From NCBI GenBank assembly GCA_018907035.1, contig JACCIC010000167.1, positions 372,001 to 436,000 of the forward strand: a stretch of DNA of 64,000 bases, in the 5' to 3' direction. Below the pieces are notes generated by a model. The model searched no databases. It was not told the DNA's origin and worked only from the letters and a program-made list of their open reading frames with translations. The translations under genes and the position numbers were made by a program. Source of the stretch: Sycobia sp. Sy_11. Taxonomy: Eukaryota > Arthropoda > Insecta > Hymenoptera > Epichrysomallidae. Of this stretch, positions 56,350-64,000 are shown piece after piece (the stretch's first letter is position 1; each line of letters opens with the position of its first letter).

Positions 56350-56830
56350 AGCTCTCGAGGGGGGGAACCTTGCCGGTGCATACAGAACCACCTCAACAGA
56401 CGCCCTAGCAGTGATAGTGGGAAAACTTCCCATCGTACTAGAATGCAGGCGTAGAGCGCAACTATACGCTAACCGTAAAAATGCAGCGTCACCTGAGGAC
56501 CAACGTCGTGCCGCGACAGTGATATTAGAAAGATATTTCGATGACTGGCCGAGAATCTGGAATAACGCGACAACAGGTAGGCTGATACATTCTTACCCAC
56601 CTAGTGTCAGAGATAGGGTCAAGGCAGCCTGGATCACGCTGTCGCGATAGTTAATCCTGTTCCTCACTGGGCATGGTGACTACGGGTTATATCTCTCTCG
56701 CTTCCATCTGAGAGAGAGCAATACATGTACATGTGGGGAGGTGGACACATCAGAGCACGTCCCCACCGTCTGTCCCAAATACGAAGAAATTAGGATCAGG
56801 TTCCAGAGAGAAAATAATACCTCTATCTTG
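56350..56830 (+). pseudogene. R1/Waldo-like LINE ORF2, C-terminal fragment
   Basis: 'VIVGKLPIVLECRRRAQLYA' to 'RVKAAWITLSR' is the post-RT region. A stop is followed, in another frame, by 'LTGHGDYGLYLSRFHL' and 'CTCGEVDTSEHVPTVCPKYE', the terminal zinc-finger-like motif of R1-clade ORF2 proteins. Confidence 0.8.
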
Positions 56831-56839
56831 AAGCAATAG

Positions 56840-57375
56840 AGAATCTGCTTGAAGCAGATATAATAGAGGAACCTGAATAGGTAGGTAGAGAACTGGCAGT
56901 TGGAAATAAAGAGCATATACACAAAGGGTCATATATTCAAAAAATATTTTTACATAAAGCAAAAATTATACACTAATATAAGTGGATCGGCGTCCTACAA
57001 CGGTTCACAAAACTGTCAAATCAAGAAACCGCAATCACAAAGGCAATATTTTATATATACATAAATCTATTTTCCTAAATAAGTAGACCGGCACTATATA
57101 CTAGTCTACAAACTGTAAATATATAATTAGCAATAAAAAAACCAGCTTATACACTGGTTGACAACGCTAGTATGAACATGCATGGTGTAATAACAAGTGG
57201 TTCGGAACCCAGTATAAACTGTAGGTCTACAAAAGTCGCAATGATGTACAAATCTGCACCAATAAGAAAAGATCAGCAATACTGAGAAGTTTTGGAGCGC
57301 AACCGGCCGATAAAGCGTAAGCTAGGTGCGACCGGGAATTTTTATGTGCAACAAAGCATAACTGAGCGACCTTTG

Positions 57376-57410
<35 letters not shown>
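56840..57410 (+). other. LINE 3' UTR with serial hairpins, ending in (GT)n
   Basis: The 3' UTR contains four imperfect hairpins in a row (about 56982-57010, 57083-57112, 57140-57165, 57195-57225), joined by ACTGTAAATATA-type spacers. It ends TTTGTTTTTG followed by (TG)n at 57376-57408. A second copy of its last ~330 bp is at 58280-58640. Confidence 0.75.
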
Positions 57411-57829
57411 CTATGCTTATCTTTCATTAAAGGGAAATCAAAGTTTAATAAAGTTGAACTAAATGATCGCGAGCGAATTCTTGATATAGGCCATTTTAAA
57501 TATACAACTAAGATACATGATTGATGCGTGCTATGACGGAAAACTGAAGACATTTTCTTGAAATAGATTTTATATTGTTTCAAAAATAAGGTAGCCGAAA
57601 AACTTGGAAAAACTTGGTATTTTCCAAACAGGTTAAAAGGTTGTGCTTCTTCAAAGCATTGATCCCTACTGTGACAGGAGTTTCACAATATTTTCTGCAA
57701 AAAAGTTATTTTACGGACTTATAATGAGAAAGGTCGCATGCTTGCTCTGAGAAAAGATTGAGAAGTTCAAAATCAGGTGACGTGTTCAGCTTGCGAATTC
57801 GCGTTTCTACGTACAACTGTTTTAGGAGT
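57411..57829. other. Non-coding DNA
   Basis: No feature recognised. It may include more of the minus-strand LINE that follows. Confidence 0.4.
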
Positions 57830-58243
57830 GGAGTCTATCCCTTAGGCTGCGCTTCGTTTGGTATCAGAGCGTAGACTCGGCGTACTCTGAGTCACCACTT
57901 CATTAGTACCGAGACGGTGATACTGCAAAAGATCATCCTCTGCCATACTGATGCATTTGTATGAAGCATTAATAGAACGAGCAAGATCCTTAATGGTCTT
58001 GTGCACGTTATGCCTATCTTTCACAAAATCCAACAGTTGGTTGATCTTCTCTGCAAGTCGCTCCAGATGATTGTTTCTGCACGTGATAGCAATTTCTATC
58101 AAATACTATCGACTTGATTCGTCATGACATCTCCCTTAGTGTCCAACGTACTGTCTATGATGATGTTTGATTTGCCCACCCCAGAATCCGAGGGGCTACC
58201 ACCGACCATAGAGGCTTGCACTCTATCGGAATCCGTGAGGAGG

Positions 58244-58245
<2 letters not shown>
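57830..58245 (-). pseudogene. LINE ORF1 N-terminal fragment (minus)
   Basis: Two minus-strand frames (57842-58102 and 58099-58245) give 'SDRVQASMVGGSPSDSGVG' and 'LAEKINQLLDFVKDRHNVHK', fitting the N-terminal coiled-coil part of R1-clade ORF1. In LINE orientation the fragment begins right next to the (AC)n tract complementary to 58246-58278. Confidence 0.5.

Positions 58246-58279
<34 letters not shown>
58246..58279. repeat. (GT)n microsatellite
   Basis: A long alternating GT run separating the minus-strand ORF1 fragment from the plus-strand 3' UTR copy. Confidence 0.95.
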
Positions 58280-58595
58280 AAATATATATTCCTAGATAAG
58301 TAGACCAGCACTATACACTGGTCTACACACTGTAAATATACAATTAGCAATAAGAATTAACCAGCCCATACACTGGTTAAACAACTGTAGTCTGAACATA
58401 CAAGGTGCAATAAAAAGTGGTTCAGAACCCACTATAAACTGTAGGTCCATAAATGTCGCAATGATGTACAAATCTGCACCAATAAGAAAAGATCAGCAAT
58501 ACTGCAAAGCTCTGGAGCACAACCGGCCGATAAAGCGAAAGCTAGGTGTGGCCGGGAATGTTTATGTGCAACAAAACATAACTGAGGGACCTTTG

Positions 58596-58638
<43 letters not shown>

Positions 58639-58640
58639 CT
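58280..58640 (+). repeat. 5'-truncated LINE 3' UTR copy flanked by (GT)n on both sides
   Basis: Matches 57060-57410 throughout. Hairpins are better preserved: GTAGACCAG/CTGGTCTAC (58300-58308 with 58318-58326) and TTAACCAG/CTGGTTAA (58357-58364 with 58373-58380). It ends in (GT)n at about 58600-58637, then a (GA)n tract. This is a short insertion of the same LINE inside a GT repeat. Confidence 0.85.
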
Positions 58641-59049
58641 GTGTGTGTCTGAGAGAGAGAGAGAGGGAGAGAGAGAGAGAATCTCGAGAAATCGTCTCCT
58701 GATGAGAAAGATCACTGCTCATCAAGGTCTTATATGCCACAAAAAAGATCAATGATTAACACCTAAAATAGAACCGGACACGAATAGAAATTATCAAATG
58801 AAGAAAAAGAAATAAGAAAAAACTCGCCCTGCTCAGAAAAAGAAGGCTCATGGCCTTTAAAACATGAAGCTTTTCTTCTTGAAGTCATTAGCATTGTGAG
58901 ACATGACAATACGATTAATTGCAAGCATTGCTTTAAAACTTCCATCCAATGAATAAGTCGGTCTGCTAGAATTACATTCGATAAGGACAGCGATGAAGAA
59001 AAGTATACTTTTAAGAAAAGTATAAAATTAATTTAAGATTAATCATAAA
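58641..59049. other. Non-coding DNA with (GA)n
   Basis: (GA)n at about 58650-58680, otherwise nothing recognised. Confidence 0.5.
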
Positions 59050-59850
59050 TTATTATTGAAAACATTTCTGTGATGCACTTACAAAATTTACTAATTTTAA
59101 AAGGAGAGCATAACAAATTACCAAACTACAGTCCGTCAAGTAAGAGCGACAACCAATCCAATGTAACCATGCCAGATTGAGTCTTTCATTCAGTACAGAG
59201 CTTGCCGCAGTCTTCAGGATTGTTGTCCTCTTGCAGAATCTAATCTTCATTTTTTCTTATGAATCATAGTTTGCTAGTTGGTAGTAAAGCCTTTTATATA
59301 GATTGTCGATAAAGAAGCGCAAAATACGGAATCCCTGTTTTGAAAAACAGCCCCAAAGATGCAGCTTTATTCCGTGTTTACGGTCCGCTGAAAAATCCTA
59401 TTAGTAGAAGTTGACCAGGCTCGCGTGAGGACACAACGTACTCTTATACAACATTCATCAGTAAAAAAGACATTTTGAAAATCTCTATCTATATTTTCGT
59501 GCGCCCAAGTGAGTCGCTTTGCCACATGTTTTTCAATCAGCAAAGGCTTCTTCATTGTGTTCCACCATGTCAGGCCATGAGTGCGAAGATAGGTTCATAG
59601 TTTTGTAGCATATAACTAAACATTTTGCCAATAATTTTGCTTGTCCTTGCCGCAGTGTTAAAGCAGGATTCCACGAAAATAAATTCACCATTCATTTTTT
59701 ATCATTTTTCTCCACTTTTCTATCAAACTACGTTCTCGTAAATGATTATTATTTTTAGACACTTAATATCACTGTACCTATTTCTGTACAAAGGCCATTA
59801 ATTTTCTCATATACTTAGCAGCCACTAATTGCGACATTTTGGAACCTTTC
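59050..59850 (-). pseudogene. Tc1-like transposase remnant (minus)
   Basis: The minus strand gives a possible start 'MSQLVAAKYMRKLMA' (near 59840), 'HGLTWWNTMKKPLLIEKH', 'RLTWAHENIDRDFQNVFFTD' with the first catalytic Asp (near 59470), and in another frame 'ILQEDNNPEDCGKLCTE' then 'GMVTLDWLS', fitting the second catalytic region of Tc1 transposases. The third region is beyond recognition. Many stops. Confidence 0.65.
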
Positions 59851-60059
59851 TGTTGGATCCAAAGGAACATAGCGTCGTAGTGCGACGCGTACTTAGCACT
59901 TATGGCGTTCAACGTGATTCTCTTTGAAAGGATCAATGACAACTGAATCTTTGTATCAAGGTCAAAGCTTCCCTCTATCGGCTCGCGAAAGAATTAGAGC
60001 GAAATCTTTCATTATCTGTCAGTACAGCCGAACACGCTCTTACTTGACCAATGATTCAA
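59851..60059. other. Non-coding DNA
   Basis: Nothing recognised; may include the 5' end of the Tc1-like remnant. Confidence 0.4.
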
Positions 60060-60310
60060 TTAGATAAAGGTGGTGGGGACACTCTACTTTACTGCACTTT
60101 ACTAATAAAGAATTTTTTTCAGCTAATATATTTTGATTTCAGATTTGTCTACGGGGGCGATTATAAACTAGGACAGTTTGACTGTCATGATAATTAATTA
60201 TATATTGATATGTATTAGTATTGATATAAATATATATTGCTATTATTATGTATTAATTTTAATTTATTTAATTAGACTGCAAGACCAATAGAAATATTTA
60301 TTAATTTATT
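60060..60310 (+). repeat. Solo Penelope end (pLTR-like), plus
   Basis: Shares with 35345-35614 the words CACTTTACTAA(T/C)AAAGAATTTTTTTCAGC, AGATTTGTCTACGGGGG, GGACAGTTTGACTGTCAT and AGACTGCAAGACCAATA. No body is attached. Confidence 0.8.
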
Positions 60311-61559
60311 TAAAACATTTTGTAATTATAATGTACCCTCTCAAAATAATTTTCTTGCATATTTCTTAGAAATTAAATTCTCAACTTTGACCTAACTGCC
60401 GACTAATAGAATTGTCGATGCTTTACATCGCATCATTGTGAAACGATTCAAGTGGTAGAGATTAATGCTCTCTCACATATATTAATGTTGAATGATTATT
60501 CAAATCTTAGACTAAAGCTTATCCTAAAACTTATTCGTTAAGTACAAATTTACATGAACTTGATGCACCGAGACTTCGAATATCGACGGGTTAATAGTTC
60601 GTACTCTGAAGTGAAGATCTCTCACATATATCGCAGTATCTCTCGAGGTAACAGGAGCCAATGATCGAGAGACACTGAAAGTCTGAGGCCGACGGGAGCT
60701 AAATGGAGAAAATAAGTCTCTAGCGGCGAATGTACACGAATGCAACATTGCGCACTCCAGAGCAGAATTGATCGACGATTCAATTTGGATCTTACTAGAA
60801 TAGAATTTCAGTAGAAATTCTTAATAGAAGTTCACACTACATATTAATAATAATTTTTTTGTAGTTGTGAATTTTTGTAAGGTAAAATTCACAAGAATAG
60901 AGTGTATGTGCATGCATGTTTGCGTGCGCGCACGTTTGCGCATATGTGTGTATGTGCGCGCGTGTGTGTACATTTATATAGTCTTATTGGTCCATGTGCA
61001 ACTTTATTTGTTGTGTAGAAATGGATTTTAGTACACAAACCCTGAAATTCCATATCACTAACTTATTACTAACAAACAAAATATGACTAAAAACAAAATT
61101 TGCTGGAAAAACAGTTAAAGAAGTGATATGTATATTGGGTGTAATAGCCAAGTTTATGTAAAGTTTATGTAAGTATCCAAAATATGGAATAACCAGTAGA
61201 TCGCGGGCAGAAATTTCAGACCTCGTGTGTAGATTATGCATTTGTCAACAACTTTACCGTATTATGAACGTTCTTTCTTAACAAAAATGGGTTGAACCAT
61301 AATATTTCTATTGACTATTCTATATTATTTATTGGTTTGCGTATATTTTTTTAGAAAACTACTGTTGGTACAGAAAAATGAATAGAATAAGAAATATGAA
61401 TTTTATGAATCTATAACTTTTGTTAACAATTCTTTTACATATTTTTTGTATTTTAAAAAATAACCTCATGTGTCATATTTGTAGGTCGTGTATCTGCCAA
61501 CAACTTTCCAGCATCATCTTTGCGCATTTTTTTCGGTGTCGTTTATTTTATCGAGCAAA
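60311..61559. other. Non-coding DNA
   Basis: No gene or element recognised. A GT/GC alternating tract lies at about 60905-60972. Confidence 0.5.
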
Positions 61560-62180
61560 ATCATGACAAGCCTCAAGTAATGCTTCTAGTCTTTAATATG
61601 ACGAAAAGTGCGGATAAGGCCTATCGCTGGGGTTCTGCTGCAACGATATAAAAATAAATCATTTTTACATCAGTTTGCCTCTGGTGATCAAAAATGAATT
61701 TATTATGATAACGCTAAACACAGAAGATCGTATAGAAAGATCGGTGACCTCGCCCAATCGACGCCGAAACGAAATATTCACGTAAATAAGGTCATGTTGT
61801 CTCAATCTGTGTCGTATATTACGAACTGTTTCAGAGTGGTCGAACCATCAAAGGACCATTTTATCGAACCCAACTGATGTGTTTGGAGCAAAAATGGCCG
61901 GAAAAACGACCAGAATATGAGACCAGTTAAGAGTCCGTACTTTCTTACAGAATTTCTCATCCGTAGATGAAAAATTCTGTCTCAACCACCTTACAGTCCA
62001 GACTTGGCACCATCTGACTACCACTTGGTTCAATAAATGTATAATAGAACACTCTGATGGAAATACACCTCAGTTCAGTAGAGGGAATCCAAAATTGGCT
62101 CGAAACATTCTTGGGCTCGTAAGTCGAGAAATTTGTTGGTCTCGAAATCATAAATGGATATACTGATCTAAAATTAATTT
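61560..62180 (+). pseudogene. mariner transposase remnant, copy C
   Basis: Frames mix, but the order is that of mariner: 'ASGDQK*IYYDNAKHRRSY' (a Gln replaces the expected Glu and a stop replaces Trp), 'STPKRNIHVNKVML', 'KRPEYET', 'PPYSPDLAPSDYHL'... near 61985-62030 (the YSPDLAP motif). The middle catalytic Asp is lost. It belongs to a subfamily different from 49178. Confidence 0.75.
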
Positions 62181-63287
62181 GAAAGTTAATATGGTAACTA
62201 AAGTAAGAATCTAGATCACACAGATTTGCAAAATTAGGGACTGTGATTGCTACTTGCCAATTGAGGTTTATTTCCAAAGTAATATTTTGTGTCGAAGTCG
62301 AATCGGGAATCAGAACTTGTTCGTCACATCAGGTTTTTAGATATCCTAAAATAAAGTGGTAAAGAAGAGGTTTTTTGGTATATTTGAAGCTCCATAACAT
62401 TTTCGAAAAATTTTTTCCTAAAAACGGAGGAAACCGTCTGAAATAACTTTAAACTAGCCTACTAACAAGCCTACCCTTTAAAATCTATTAAAACCACTTT
62501 ATAATTAGTTTTAATTTTAAATTCGTTTTTTATTCTATTAAAATTTTTTTAAATTTTATTTTAAAATTGAATTATTGACAAACTTATAATCTTCAATTGA
62601 TTACTCTTTTTCTTTGGGGGGCTGTCTCCCAAACCCAGATGGGAGCTTAACACCCTGCGCATCCACCATCCGATCTACATCTCTTCCTTAGAAAATTCCA
62701 AACATACTTTATAAAATTCCAAATAAGAGGAAATGATTTTAATTAATGTTTTGAAATTCAAATAAATTACAGAAATAACCGTAAGGACAACTTATTTCGT
62801 AGTGAGTATCATCTGGACCTTTAGATATTATACCTGATCGCTCTATACAAGGAAGACTATGACAGGGGGAAGAATTTGATATAGTATAATTCTGTGAGTT
62901 GATCATTCCATTTTTTGTGCGAAGAAACAGCGCCCTCGTATGGGAAAATAGTATGTGACACATGGGAGCAAAGGCGTTTTCGGATTTCGGTAATTTGATG
63001 CCCTCGCTTCGCTCGGGCGACAAGCAAACACTCGTCGGAAAACACCTATTTTGCTACCTTTTGTGAAAATGTGAGTTTTTCAACATTTATTTTCTCTCGT
63101 TGAAAAATATCCCAATCAGACTGACACAAACATAAAAAAGAAGGTATATTTGTAGATCCACAGATTTTTGATTTAATAAAAATACTGATTTCAAAAAATA
63201 GATGAGTCTAATAGAAAACAACACGATAAGTTCAATAAACTTCTGAATGGCTTTTTCGATCATACAAAATCTTATAATTATTAGGTG
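62181..63287. other. Non-coding DNA
   Basis: No supported feature. 62880-63045 on the minus strand has two overlapping open frames with a GC-richer start, without a recognised family. Confidence 0.4.
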
Positions 63288-64000
63288 TACCAATAGGTTT
63301 CCGTCGTTCTGAAAAGATGGTGCCACCGATAAGATAACATCGAAATTGTCAGCGGTAAAAAGTCGTATAGTATCTATTGACATTTAGAAACAGTATAACC
63401 TTTTAATACCTCTGACTTTTGCTAGCATCACTTAGTTTTCATCCTGTTAAGATGTCAAGTTTTGAGCCAAGTAAGCGTTATTTGCCAGAATTGTTAATTT
63501 ACTTCTTTCATTTAGAGCAATCTGAGCCTGAAGCACATCAGCCACTCATAGAAGCATATAGTGATGTTAATTTCAGTGAGAGAAGTTTTCGGGAGTAGTT
63601 CAAAAAATTTAAAAGTGGTGATTTTGACGTAGAGGACAAAATACCCAGTGGAAGGCCCAAAGTGTATGGTGACACGGAATTGGAAGATTTACTGGAAGAT
63701 ATAAAATCCGTGCCAAACGCAAAAAGAACTTGCACAAGAGTTAGGAGTGACTCACGAGTTCCTTACGAACTGAAGCTAAAAGACGTCGAGCGTTGCTTAT
63801 TTGCTGGCGAACAATTGCTCAAAAGGCAAGATCGCAAAGGATTTCTACATCGAATCGTCACGGGAGACGAAAAGTGGATTCATTACGATAACGCAAAGCG
63901 TAGGAAGTCATGGGTAAGCTCGAGTATTCCTCTATTTCGATGATCAAGCCAAACATTCATGGCAAAAAGCTAAGGCTGTGCATTTGGTGGGATCAACTTG
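63288..64000 (+). pseudogene. mariner transposase remnant, copy B (cut by window end)
   Basis: Left repeat TTAGGTGTACCAATAGGTTT at about 63282, then ~160 bp like 13010-13165, then ATG at 63452 (MSSFEPSKRY). TAG near 63597 interrupts the frame, and a ~60-bp gap relative to copy A removes part of the HTH before 'VPYELKLKDVERCLFAGEQL'. The first catalytic Asp is intact ('VTGDEKWIHYDN', near 63855). The rest lies beyond the window. Confidence 0.8.

Noticed and set aside
57060..58640. Spaced repeats with hairpins that look superficially like a CRISPR array
   Set aside because: Only two long copies, ~1.2 kb apart, each ending in (GT)n and following LINE coding sequence; this is a LINE 3' UTR.

Overview
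The window looks like transposon-rich DNA from an insect, most likely a hymenopteran such as an ant. That placement is inferred from the mix of elements: Ty3/Gypsy retrotransposons with long GC-rich LTRs, D34D mariners, Penelope-like elements with GIY-YIG endonucleases, and an R1/Waldo-like LINE next to (GT)n tracts. No element was matched against a database. Nearly all coding sequence belongs to mobile elements, most of them broken. I found one convincing host exon (31031-31261, minus strand, with both splice signals).

Layout. 1-7773: 3' part of a large Gypsy element (gag, protease, a residual RT fused by deletion to integrase, a third ORF with zinc knuckles, long 3' LTR). 7880-8219: gag scrap. 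8552-10290: decayed Mutator-like transposase. 10770-11907: minus-strand Gypsy gag-pol remnant. 13004-13710: mariner remnant. 14022-17472: young two-LTR Gypsy insertion in a (TA)n tract whose interior is only an integrase frame; its LTRs are both 949 bp and almost identical. 17555-25250: AT-rich DNA with LTR-like blocks and a GC-rich island. 25252-26165: 5'-truncated mariner. 26299-28618: two different solo LTRs separated by ten bases of AT repeat. 28619-32870: AT-rich, holding the host exon, degenerate Penelope ends and an integrase scrap. 32878-35614: Penelope-like element with direct terminal repeats. 35616-46696: Gypsy element with env, framed by LTR-like repeats. 47215-49100: second Penelope-like element (minus) with a 5' inversion. 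49178-50464: complete mariner with an uninterrupted transposase. 50520-51740: Gypsy pol remnant. 52380-52990: another mariner-type remnant. 53935-58640: GC-rich pieces and an R1/Waldo-like LINE with repeated 3' UTR copies next to (GT)n. 59050-59850: Tc1-like remnant. 60060-60310: solo Penelope end. 61560-62180 and 63288-64000: further mariner remnants.

These parts do not form a pathway. What links them is integration. Several LTR elements with TGTGACG/TGTAACG...GT(T/C)ACA ends sit in (TA)n or ATAT, and the one well-preserved integrase of that group carries two AT-hook-like motifs in its tail. The LINE lies at (GT)n. Penelope ends carry hammerhead-ribozyme-like motifs. The only element that looks capable of making its own enzyme is the mariner at 49178-50464.
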